Part shown: positions 18,600 through 25,621 of the stretch, one piece after another | How positions within the stretch are numbered: position 1 is the first letter of the stretch | How the letters are laid out: each line of letters starts with the position of its first letter | Assembly (NCBI GenBank): GCA_947478455.1 | Contig: CANJWR010000006.1 | Span: 1-57,660, forward strand | DNA from: Beijerinckiaceae bacterium | GTDB taxonomy: Bacteria > Pseudomonadota > Alphaproteobacteria > Rhizobiales > Beijerinckiaceae | Direction: 5' to 3' | Length of the DNA stretch: 57,660 nt | Position numbers and translations under genes: made by a program | Notes under the pieces: generated by a model | What the model was told of the DNA's origin: nothing | The model's database searches: none | The model's input: the letters and a program-made list of their open reading frames with translations, nothing else

Positions 18600-18689
18600 T
18601 GTCATCCCGGACGCCGAAGGCGATCCGGGATCCAGCCACAGCAGCAGAAATGGATTCCGGCTCTCCGCTTCGCTACGGCCGGAATGACA
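18600..18689. repeat. Palindromic intergenic repeat element (type C)
   Basis: The outer ends form TGTCATYCCGG ... CCGGAATGACA. Each half is itself a hairpin: ATCCCGGA (18604-18611) with TCCGGGAT (18624-18631), and ATTCCGG (18654-18660) with CCGGAAT (18679-18685). GTCATCCCGG-type elements are abundant in alphaproteobacterial spacers. It sits between the convergent moaE and a TTT receptor gene and may serve as a two-way transcription end. Confidence 0.85.
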
Positions 18690-18712
18690 CGGTCGAAATC
18701 GACGCGCGCCGC

Positions 18713-19747
18713 CTACTTTCCGTCTTCCGCAATCATCTCCTTCGCCAGCGCAATGGCTTTCGGAGAAGCCGCATAGGTCGCCTGCAGGCGCTTCTGCAAC
18801 TCTTCTCCGCTCACTGGCGCCAGATCGAGCTTGATCTTTTCGGCTTCGGCTTTCGTTTCCGGGTCTTGCCAAACCTGCTCGAATGCCTTGCGCCACATGT
18901 CGCGCACCTCTGGCAGAAGGCCCGGTGGGCCCATGAACGGAAAACCGACGCCCTGCGGCAGAAGCAGAATGTTGACGGCTTCCTTTTCTTCCGGCGTGCG
19001 AGCAAAATCGCTGATCAGCGGCACATCGGGCAGTTCCTTGTGGCGCTGGTAGCCGAACTGCACCAGCAGATTGACCTTTTTCTCGCGCAGCCATTCGGGA
19101 TAGTTGGATTTCAGGGCTTCCCAGCTGATCGCGCAACGCCCGTGGACTTCGCCGCGCTCGATGGCGATGTTCATTTGCGCCCCCACCGGATAGCCGATGA
19201 CGGTGCGCACCTTGCCGCCGGTGAGTTTCTGCAACGAACGCACCTGCGCGGTCTCGCCGCCTGAGCCCGCCAGAATGAGTTCGGTGGTCTGGATGTCGGC
19301 GAGCTTCTTCACCGGCGCCTCGTGCCACGCCATGCAGACGTCAGTCGATTCCGTCGGCGTGCTGATCCACGTCAGGTCCTGCATCTTGAACTTCATGTTG
19401 GGATCGACCACCAGCGGCATGACCGACACTGCACGCTGCACGACGCCGATCTCGGTCCCGTCGCGCGGCGCCACGTTGTAGAGGTAGGCCGCCAGCGCCA
19501 CCCCGCCCGCGCCCGGCATGTTGCGCGGCAGAACCTGCGGCTTGCCCGGCAGATATTTGCTGATGTGACGCACCGCGATGCGCATGATGAGATCATTCGT
19601 GCCGCCCGGCGCGGTGCCGACATAGACCGAAACCGGCTTGCCTGCCGGGAACGGAGCAGCGGCCGGCTGTGCGGTTGCGGCCTGCGAAAGAAGAACGGCG
19701 GCGGCTGAAAGTGTGACCGCAATAGCAGTCGTGTGACGTCCGGGCAT
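18713..19747 (-). CDS. TTT-type (TctC-like) periplasmic solute-binding protein, orphan
   Basis: 344 residues with a signal peptide (about 1-27, ending ATAQPAAA). The family blocks VGTAPGGTNDLIMR, NMPGAGGVALAAYLYNVAPRDG and VHGRCAISWEALK are visible. The start at 19747 is preferred to one nine codons upstream because TGAGGAAACGC precedes it. No permease gene is near. Similar to the receptors at 7604 and 41444, which share the RGEVxGxCA-type segment. Confidence 0.88.
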   Translation of the reverse strand: MPGRHTTAIAVTLSAAAVLLSQAATAQPAAAPFPAGKPVSVYVGTAPGGTNDLIMRIAVRHISKYLPGKPQVLPRNMPGAGGVALAAYLYNVAPRDGTEIGVVQRAVSVMPLVVDPNMKFKMQDLTWISTPTESTDVCMAWHEAPVKKLADIQTTELILAGSGGETAQVRSLQKLTGGKVRTVIGYPVGAQMNIAIERGEVHGRCAISWEALKSNYPEWLREKKVNLLVQFGYQRHKELPDVPLISDFARTPEEKEAVNILLLPQGVGFPFMGPPGLLPEVRDMWRKAFEQVWQDPETKAEAEKIKLDLAPVSGEELQKRLQATYAASPKAIALAKEMIAEDGK

Positions 19748-19878
19748 GCGTTTCCTCAAGCTGATCTCGATCATTTGTTACGACGAAGGTTCACTGCCCG
19801 GCCATCCGTGTCAAGCGCTGCCGCAGGGGAACCACAGGCGCACTCCAGCAGTTAGCTCTCCAGAAACAGGAGAACCTC

Positions 19879-20370
19879 ATGTCGCATATCGAAGGCACTG
19901 CTGACCGGGTCTGGGCGCTGGTCGGAGAAATCGGCTTCGCCATGCTGGTGACCCATGACGGAAACGGCGATCATTTGCGCGCCCGCCCCATGGCGGCGAC
20001 GCCTGCGCAATCCGACCACGCCATCTGGTTCCTCACCAGCGTTGAGGCTGGCAAGGATGACGAAATCAACGACAATCCGAATGTCTGCGTCGCCTTCGCA
20101 GATCCCGCCAAACACAACTACGTTTCCGTCACCGGAACCGCCACGGTCTCCAACGACCGCCAGAAAATCCGCGAACTCTGGACCATGTCGGCCAAGGCCT
20201 GGTGGAAAGACGAGAACGATCCGTTGATCCGCGTGCTGCGTGTAACTCCGTCATATGCAGAATATTGGGAAAGCCCCGGCGCGACAGTAAGCTACGTGAA
20301 GATGGCCATGGCGGTCATTCGCGGCGACAAGCCAGACCTCGGCGAGCATGCAAAGGTCGCCATGAAGTAG
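19879..20370 (+). CDS. Pyridoxamine 5'-phosphate oxidase-related general stress protein
   Basis: 163-residue split-barrel FMN-binding protein of the general-stress-protein-26 type. LRARPMAATP, FLTSVEAGKDDEI, NVCVAFADPAKHNYVSVTG and WWKDENDPLIRVLRVTP are characteristic family blocks. It probably binds a flavin; the reaction is unknown. CAGGAG lies upstream. It diverges from the TTT receptor gene. Confidence 0.88.
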   Translation: MSHIEGTADRVWALVGEIGFAMLVTHDGNGDHLRARPMAATPAQSDHAIWFLTSVEAGKDDEINDNPNVCVAFADPAKHNYVSVTGTATVSNDRQKIRELWTMSAKAWWKDENDPLIRVLRVTPSYAEYWESPGATVSYVKMAMAVIRGDKPDLGEHAKVAMK

Positions 20371-20412
20371 CGAGCCGGGCAAACATCTGCGCTGCGCAAT
20401 GGCGACGACAAT

Positions 20413-20454
20413 GCTTTCGGCGTAAGAGACATTCTGTCCCGTTACGCCGAAAGC
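20413..20454. promoter_or_regulatory. Perfect 13-bp inverted repeat abutting a start codon
   Basis: GCTTTCGGCGTAA (20413-20425) and its exact complement TTACGCCGAAAGC (20442-20454) flank a 16-nt centre that holds a small GACA-TTC-TGTC stem. The right arm ends four bases before the ATG at 20459 and covers where the Shine-Dalgarno should be. There is no T-run on either side, so it is not a standard terminator. It may be a repressor operator or a translation-blocking mRNA hairpin. Confidence 0.6.
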
Positions 20455-20458
20455 CCGC

Positions 20459-21133
20459 ATGATCCCCTGGTCCCACCTCGACACTGCGCGCATCCCCGGC
20501 GGAAAAGAAGATCTGCGGCTGCTGCAGCGCGGGCCCGAATTCTCGATCATGCTCGGCCAGAATCCACTGATGAACAGCCGTCTCAGCGGCTCGGAAAAGG
20601 CGCTCGCCACGCTCGCGGCCGAGCGGTTGAAATCTGTGAAGAAGCCCCGCGTGCTGATCGGCGGACTTGGCATGGGGTTCACGCTGCGCGCTGCGCTCGA
20701 GGATTTCGGCCCGTCCGACATCATTGTCTCCGAACTCATTCCCGCAGTCGTTAAATGGGCGCGCGGTCCCATGGCGGAACTGTACGGCGACAGCCTGACC
20801 GATCCGCGCGTCGAAATCCGCGAGACCGACGTGGGCGAGATCATTCGGGCGTCCCGCGTCCAGTTCGACGCCATTTTGCTTGATGTCGACAACGGGCCGG
20901 AAGGCCTGACCCACCCGACCAACGACCGCCTCTACAGCCATCAGGGCCTTTCGGCTGCCCGCAATGCGCTGAGGCCCGGTGGAATTCTGGCGGTCTGGTC
21001 GCAGGGGCCGGACGAGCGCTTCAGCGGGCGGCTCGACAAGGCGGGCTTTGCGGTCGAGGAGGTCCGGGTGCGCGCCAACCGCAAGGGACGCGGCTCCCGC
21101 CATGTGATCTGGCTCGCCTCGCGGCCGAAATAG
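20459..21133 (+). CDS. Spermidine-synthase-like SAM-dependent methyltransferase
   Basis: 224 residues with a Rossmann SAM-binding motif VLIGGLGMGFTLRAAL (about 65-80) and the acidic loop VSELIPAVVKWAR. DAILLDVDNGPEG resembles spermidine synthases, but the protein is shorter and lacks an obvious polyamine N-domain. The MIPW start matches the family, so the hairpin upstream really abuts the start codon. The substrate is unknown. A DTW-domain gene follows 84 bp downstream. Confidence 0.82.
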   Translation: MIPWSHLDTARIPGGKEDLRLLQRGPEFSIMLGQNPLMNSRLSGSEKALATLAAERLKSVKKPRVLIGGLGMGFTLRAALEDFGPSDIIVSELIPAVVKWARGPMAELYGDSLTDPRVEIRETDVGEIIRASRVQFDAILLDVDNGPEGLTHPTNDRLYSHQGLSAARNALRPGGILAVWSQGPDERFSGRLDKAGFAVEEVRVRANRKGRGSRHVIWLASRPK

Positions 21134-21217
21134 ACCAATTTGCTTGTGTGGCGGGGCGGTGTGCTGTTCATAGGCGGCTCACACCGCGCCCTGCCGGTGA
21201 CCATTCTGGAAAGACCC

Positions 21218-21895
21218 ATGACGAGCGACGTAATTCCCGGCGCAGAACCAGTTCCCTGCGAGCGCTGCGGCAAGGTTCCGGCGCTCTGCGTCTGCGAGGG
21301 CGTCCAGCCGCTCGAAAGCCGCATCGGCGTGCTCGTCCTCCAGCACCCGCAGGAACAGGACAAGGAATTGGGGACTGCGCGACTGACCGCCCTGCATTTC
21401 AAGAATGCCGTCTTCAAGATCGGCCTGTCGTGGCCGAGCCTTGCCAAGGCGCTGGGCCGTGAGGCCGACCCGAAGCGCTGGGCGGTGCTTTATCTGGGGT
21501 CCGCCAAACCGGAGGATTTTCCGCAGGGCGAGGAAGTTGTCGCGCTCGACCGCAAAGGCAACGCCCTGCCCGACCAGCACGCGGCGCTCGCCGGCATCAA
21601 GGGAATCGTGGTGCTCGACGGCACCTGGAGCCAGGCCAAGACGCTCTGGTGGCGCAACGCCTGGATGCTCAAGTGCCGCCGCATCGCGCTACGCCCGCAG
21701 CGCCCCTCGCTCTATGGCAAGCTACGCCGCGAACCACGCCGGGAAGCGCTGTCGACGCTTGAATCCGTTGGCCTTCTGGTAAGCCGCCTCGAAGACAGGC
21801 CCGATATCGAAAAGGCCCTGCTGGGCACATTCGGCAAAATGCTCGACCGTTATCGCGCCGCCGAGAAGGTCAAAAAGGCTAACCCGCAAGCTTGA
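21218..21895 (+). CDS. DTW-domain tRNA-uridine aminocarboxypropyltransferase
   Basis: 225 residues with N-terminal zinc cysteines CERCGKVPALCVC (about 14-26) and the defining DGTW motif in VLDGTWSQAKTLWWRN, plus LRREPRREALSTLES. Characterised DTW proteins (TapT/DTWD) move the aminocarboxypropyl group of SAM to a uridine in tRNA (acp3U). Start at the ATG at 21218, preceded by GGAAAGA. Its stop codon overlaps the FNR/FixK-type box of the next gene. Confidence 0.88.
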   Translation: MTSDVIPGAEPVPCERCGKVPALCVCEGVQPLESRIGVLVLQHPQEQDKELGTARLTALHFKNAVFKIGLSWPSLAKALGREADPKRWAVLYLGSAKPEDFPQGEEVVALDRKGNALPDQHAALAGIKGIVVLDGTWSQAKTLWWRNAWMLKCRRIALRPQRPSLYGKLRREPRREALSTLESVGLLVSRLEDRPDIEKALLGTFGKMLDRYRAAEKVKKANPQA

Positions 21896-21940
21896 CCCGG
21901 ATCAAGTTCCACCCCGCTGCCCGACCCTATAGTCGGCGCG
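21892..21940 (+). promoter_or_regulatory. FNR/FixK-type box with class II promoter geometry
   Basis: TTGACCCGGATCAA (21892-21905) matches the FNR/FixK consensus TTGAY-N4-RTCAA. A good -10 element TATAGT lies at 21928-21933. With a start near 21940 the box centre (21898.5) falls at -41.5, the classical activating position for this family. It would drive the two 2OG-Fe(II) oxygenase genes at 21962 and 22621. The fit is by eye; the regulator is not in the window. Confidence 0.6.
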
Positions 21941-21961
21941 TTCTCGGGGACCGGATTCGCG

Positions 21962-22609
21962 ATGCCTATTGATTTTGCTGCCTTTAACCGGGAGCCCACG
22001 CGGCTCGATCCCTACCCGCACGTAGTCGCGCAGGGCTTTCTGCCACGGGCAGATGTAGAAGCCGCCATCCGGGATTTTCCAAAGCTCGATATGGCCGGCC
22101 TGTTCCTGCCGGAGGCTGCCCCCTACGGGCCGGCGTTCGGCAAACTTCTGGCGGAACTCGAAGGTCCGGACATGCGGGCGGCCGTTGAGGAAAAGCTCGG
22201 CATAGACCTGACCGACCGGCCGACGCTCATTACCGTCCGCAGCTGCTGTCAGGGACGCGACGGTCAGATTCATGCGGATTCGAAATTCAAGCTCGCCACC
22301 GTTCTCCTTTATCTCAACGAGCCATGGGGCCCACAGGGCGGACGGTTGCGGGTTCTGCGCTCAGGCACGAACCTCGAAGACTATGTGTCCGAAGTTCCGC
22401 CCGAAGGCGGCTCAGTGATTTGCTTCAGGGTGCAGCCCAATTCGTGGCACGGCCACAAACCGTTCATCGGCCCGCGCCGCTATGTGATGCTGAATTATTG
22501 CATGGACGAGCGCGTGCGCGACAGCGAAGCAGCCCGTCACCGCATGTCCGGGCGCGTCAAGAAAATCGCGCGCCTGTTTGGGATAGGCCGCGTACCGCAA
22601 GCCGCCTGA
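21962..22609 (+). CDS. 2OG-Fe(II) oxygenase family protein
   Basis: 215 residues. IHADSKFKLATVLLYLNEPW carries the HxD pair, SWHGHKPF the distal His and GPRRYVMLNY the Arg. More distant from the two mutually similar oxygenases at 440 and 22621 but with the same core order. The C-terminus is basic (RVKKIARLFG). Eleven bp separate it from the next oxygenase gene, so they form a two-gene operon with an FNR/FixK-type box upstream. The substrate is unknown. Confidence 0.85.
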   Translation: MPIDFAAFNREPTRLDPYPHVVAQGFLPRADVEAAIRDFPKLDMAGLFLPEAAPYGPAFGKLLAELEGPDMRAAVEEKLGIDLTDRPTLITVRSCCQGRDGQIHADSKFKLATVLLYLNEPWGPQGGRLRVLRSGTNLEDYVSEVPPEGGSVICFRVQPNSWHGHKPFIGPRRYVMLNYCMDERVRDSEAARHRMSGRVKKIARLFGIGRVPQAA

Positions 22610-22620
22610 GAGGACCATCC

Positions 22621-23319
22621 ATGAACGACGCTCTTGCGACGGCTCAATATTTCGCCGGCACGATCGACCGCGCCGACGCGCAGTCCAAACCCTTCCGGCA
22701 CTGGTTGCTCGACAAGGCCCTGCCCGACGACATCGCCCGCGGCATTCCTGACCTGCCGATCGCCGCCCCCAATGTCGGCGACACTTTCGGCAAGCGCGAA
22801 ACACACAATTCGACGCGCGTGTTTTTCTCGGTCGAGAACCGCAAGCTTTATCCGGTTTGCGACTCCGTCGCGCAGGCGCTGCAATCGCCAGAAATCGTGC
22901 GGCGCCTTGAGGCCCGCACCGGCGTCAATCTGGGTGGAACGTATCTGCGTATCGAATATTGCCAGGATACGGAAGGCTTCTGGCTGGAGCCGCACACTGA
23001 CATCGGCGCAAAGCTCTACACAATGCTGGTCTATCTTTCAGAAACGCCCGATGCCGACGACTGGGGCACGGACATTTACGACGGCCCCGAGACGCACATC
23101 GGACGCGCGCCGGGCGGATTCAACAAGGGGCTGATCTTCATCCCCGCGCAGGACACCTGGCACGGCGTTTCAAAACGCGCCTACGAAGGCGTGCGCAAAT
23201 CGATCATCGTGAATTATGTTGTGCCCGAATGGCGCTCGCGCCACGAACTGGCCTTTCCGGACCAGCCGGTAAGAGCGCCCGATAGTCTATCGGCTCAGGC
23301 GTTGACGGTCGCCGTATAG
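22621..23319 (+). CDS. 2OG-Fe(II) oxygenase family protein (paralog of 440-1108)
   Basis: 232 residues. FWLEPHTDIGAK gives HxD, DTWHGVSKR the distal His and GVRKSIIVNYV the Arg. Close paralog of the protein at 440-1108 over nearly its full length. The ATG at 22621 follows AGAGGACCATCC; a much longer reading upstream is only the other frame of the preceding gene. Its 3' end overlaps the convergent ilvE by 25 bp. Confidence 0.88.
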   Translation: MNDALATAQYFAGTIDRADAQSKPFRHWLLDKALPDDIARGIPDLPIAAPNVGDTFGKRETHNSTRVFFSVENRKLYPVCDSVAQALQSPEIVRRLEARTGVNLGGTYLRIEYCQDTEGFWLEPHTDIGAKLYTMLVYLSETPDADDWGTDIYDGPETHIGRAPGGFNKGLIFIPAQDTWHGVSKRAYEGVRKSIIVNYVVPEWRSRHELAFPDQPVRAPDSLSAQALTVAV

Positions 23320-24167
23320 TCCTCGATCAGCGTGCGCGAGATCTGGCCCGGGGTGAACTTGTAGGGGCCGACTTCCGACACCGGAGTCACTTCTGCGCCC
23401 GTGCCGCAGATGAAGCATTCGTCGAAGCTCGCCATTTCTTCCGGCATGATGCGACGCTCGACCACCTCGATGCCGCGCTTCTTCGCGAGCGCGATGACGG
23501 TGCGGCGCGTGATGCCGTCGAGGAAGCAATCCGCAATCGGCGTATGAATGACGCCGCCCTTGACGAACAGCACGTTCGCCCCGGTGCATTCCGCCACGCG
23601 GCCTTGCCAGTCGAGCATCAGCGCATCCGCGTAGCCGCGACGCTCGGCGCGATGTTTCGAGATCGTGCAGATCATGTAAAGGCCGGCAGCCTTGGAGATG
23701 CACGGCGCGCATTGCGGATCGGGACGACGATATTCGGCTATGTCGAGGCGGATGCCGCGCATCTTCTCGTTCACGTCGAACATGCTGGGCCAGTCCCACA
23801 CCGCAATGGCGACATTGATAGTCGCGTTCTGCGCCGAAACAGCCATCATCTCGCTACCGCGCCATGCGACCGGGCGGACATAACAACTGGTCATCTTGTT
23901 GGTCTCGACCACCAGTTTCTTGGCGGCGTCGAGTTCTGCGACCGAATAGGGAATTTCGAAATCGAGCACTTCGGCCGAGCGACGGAAACGCTCGGAATGC
24001 TCGGTGCTCTTGAATATCTTGCCGCCATAGGCGCGCTCGCCCTCGAACACGCACGAAGCGTAATGCAGACCATGGCTGAGGACGTGCAGTTTCGCGTCAG
24101 CCCAGGGAAGCAGCTTCCCGTTCATCCAGATGAAACCTTCGCGCTGGTCGAACGGCAACACTGACAT
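23295..24167 (-). CDS. ilvE: Branched-chain amino acid aminotransferase
   Basis: Class IV PLP transaminase for Leu, Ile and Val. 290 residues. Lys159 in CISKAAGLYM is the expected Schiff-base lysine. Other marks: HYASCVFEGERAY, CYVRPVAWRG, GNVLF-like GANVLFVKGG and DGITRRTVI. Start at 24167 with AGGAGA upstream. It diverges from the MarR operon across a spacer holding an FNR/FixK-type box. Its 3' end overlaps the convergent oxygenase gene. Confidence 0.95.
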   Translation of the reverse strand: MSVLPFDQREGFIWMNGKLLPWADAKLHVLSHGLHYASCVFEGERAYGGKIFKSTEHSERFRRSAEVLDFEIPYSVAELDAAKKLVVETNKMTSCYVRPVAWRGSEMMAVSAQNATINVAIAVWDWPSMFDVNEKMRGIRLDIAEYRRPDPQCAPCISKAAGLYMICTISKHRAERRGYADALMLDWQGRVAECTGANVLFVKGGVIHTPIADCFLDGITRRTVIALAKKRGIEVVERRIMPEEMASFDECFICGTGAEVTPVSEVGPYKFTPGQISRTLIEDYTATVNA

Positions 24168-24275
24168 TTCTTCGTCTCCTGGAATCGTACGCCCTCTATC
24201 GACCGGATGGAGTGTCTCGCATCCCCGACAAGGCGAACGTCTTCTGGTATATTGAGCCTGTGACGTTTGAAGGCC

Positions 24276-24289
24276 TTGACGGATATCAA
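24276..24289. promoter_or_regulatory. FNR/FixK-type box between ilvE and the MarR operon
   Basis: TTGACGGATATCAA fits TTGA-N6-TCAA. On the ilvE side, an AT-rich TCAATATACC block (about 24255-24246, read leftward) could be a -10 at about the right distance for activation. On the marR side a TATAGC (24309-24314) is a few bases too close. TTGACG could instead be read as a plain -35, but its match to a -10 is weak. Confidence 0.45.
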
Positions 24290-24300
24290 GCAACCTGAAA

Positions 24301-24321
24301 TATGTCAATATAGCTGACTTA
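24301..24321. promoter_or_regulatory. Imperfect palindrome, candidate MarR operator
   Basis: TATGTCAATATAGCTGACTTA contains GTCA-N7-TGAC with partly matching flanks, 17 bp before the marR start. MarR proteins usually autoregulate through palindromes of about this size that overlap their own promoter. Confidence 0.35.
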
Positions 24322-24337
24322 ATCCGGTGATCCCTGA

Positions 24338-24877
24338 ATGGATTCAGTGCTTCAGACCAGATCGGACGGCCAGACCTCCCCTACACAGCAGGCTGCCGAA
24401 CAGCCGATGTTCGATCTCATCGAACTTCTTTTCTTCGCTTACCGGGACTTCATCGGCGATGCGGATCGCCTGCTCGAAAGCCTGAAGTTCGGCCGCGCGC
24501 ATCATCGGGTCATCCACTTCGTCAACCGCCAGCCGGGACTGACGATTGCGGAGCTTCTCGATATTCTGAAAATCACCAAACAGAGTCTCAATCGCGTTCT
24601 CAAGGAACTGCTTGAGCAAGGTTATGTGGAATCCCGCCCCGGGGTGAGCGACCGGCGTAATCGCCTGCTCTTCGCCACCGCCAAGGGCCGCAAGCTGGCG
24701 TCCGAACTGGCCAATGTCCAGACACGGCGATTTGCGCGCGCGCTGACCGAATTGCCCGAAGAGGCCCGCCACAACGCCATCGAATTCTTTCTCGCCATGA
24801 TCGAGCCTTCCGAACGCGAACGCGTCGCAAGCCTCGTCTGGCCGGAAGAGTTTGCGCGGGCCCGGCCCGCCACATGA
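24338..24877 (+). CDS. MarR-family transcriptional regulator
   Basis: 179 residues with a winged helix (about 65-130): GLTIAELLDILKITKQSLNRVLKEL recognition region and a DRRNRLL wing, framed by dimerisation helices. First of a three-gene operon; its TGA overlaps the ATG of the response regulator (ATGA). The MarR-response regulator order resembles petP-petR of purple bacteria, though no cytochrome bc1 genes are here. The ligand is unknown. Confidence 0.92.
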   Translation: MDSVLQTRSDGQTSPTQQAAEQPMFDLIELLFFAYRDFIGDADRLLESLKFGRAHHRVIHFVNRQPGLTIAELLDILKITKQSLNRVLKELLEQGYVESRPGVSDRRNRLLFATAKGRKLASELANVQTRRFARALTELPEEARHNAIEFFLAMIEPSERERVASLVWPEEFARARPAT

Positions 24878-25602
24878 CGGACACCCCCGTAAAGCCAACG
24901 CCCGAACCAATTGCGGACGACGCCGCGCATCTGCTGCTGGTCGACGACGACAAGCGCATTCGCTCGCTCATGTCGCGTTATCTCGGCAAATGCGGCTATC
25001 GCATTACCACAGCCGGCGACGCGCAGGAGGCGCGCCGCTGTCTTGGCTCGCTCGAATTCGATCTGCTCGTGCTCGACGTAATGATGCCGGGCGAAAACGG
25101 TTTCGATCTTGCGGCCTCGCTGCGCAAGGACTCGCAGGTTCCGATCCTGATGCTGACCGCTCGCGCGGAAGCCAGCGACCGTGTGCGCGGCCTCGAAATC
25201 GGTGCAGACGATTATCTCACCAAGCCTTTCGATCCGAAAGAGCTATCGCTGCGCATTGCGTCGATCCTGCGCCGCACCGCGCCGCGCGTCGAGAACGTCG
25301 GGGTCTCCAGCGTCGTGCGTTTCGGGCCCTTCATGTTCCAGTCCGATCGTTCCGAATTGCGCAAGGGAGAGGAAGTGATCCGCCTCACCGATCGCGAACG
25401 CGCCATGCTGCGCATGCTGGCCGAAAATCCCGGCGAATCGGTTTCGCGCGAAGCGTTGGCTGGGGACGCTTCGGCCGGCAGCGAACGCACCATCGACATG
25501 CAGATCAACCGCCTGCGGCGCAAGATCGAAGTGGATTCTGCCAATCCGCTCTATCTGCAGACTGCGCGCGGCGCCGGCTATCGTCTCGTCGTGGACCGCT
25601 AG
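24874..25602 (+). CDS. OmpR-family response regulator (PetR-like)
   Basis: 242 residues. Receiver domain: acidic pair Asp24-Asp25 (LLVDDD), phospho-acceptor Asp68 (LVLDVMMPG), Thr in LMLTARAE and Lys in TKPFDPKE. It ends in a winged-helix DNA-binding domain with RTIDMQINRLRRKIE and RGAGYRLV. Translationally coupled to marR and followed 19 bp later by its sensor kinase. The receiver most resembles PetR-type regulators. The targets are unknown; ilvE and the operon itself are candidates. Confidence 0.93.
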   Translation: MTDTPVKPTPEPIADDAAHLLLVDDDKRIRSLMSRYLGKCGYRITTAGDAQEARRCLGSLEFDLLVLDVMMPGENGFDLAASLRKDSQVPILMLTARAEASDRVRGLEIGADDYLTKPFDPKELSLRIASILRRTAPRVENVGVSSVVRFGPFMFQSDRSELRKGEEVIRLTDRERAMLRMLAENPGESVSREALAGDASAGSERTIDMQINRLRRKIEVDSANPLYLQTARGAGYRLVVDR

Positions 25603-25621
25603 TCAGGAAGGAGACGACTGA

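Noticed and set aside
24276..24304. Sigma-70 promoter TTGACG-N17-AATATG for marR
   Set aside because: The -10 matches only three of six bases; the same bases fit an FNR/FixK-type box better.
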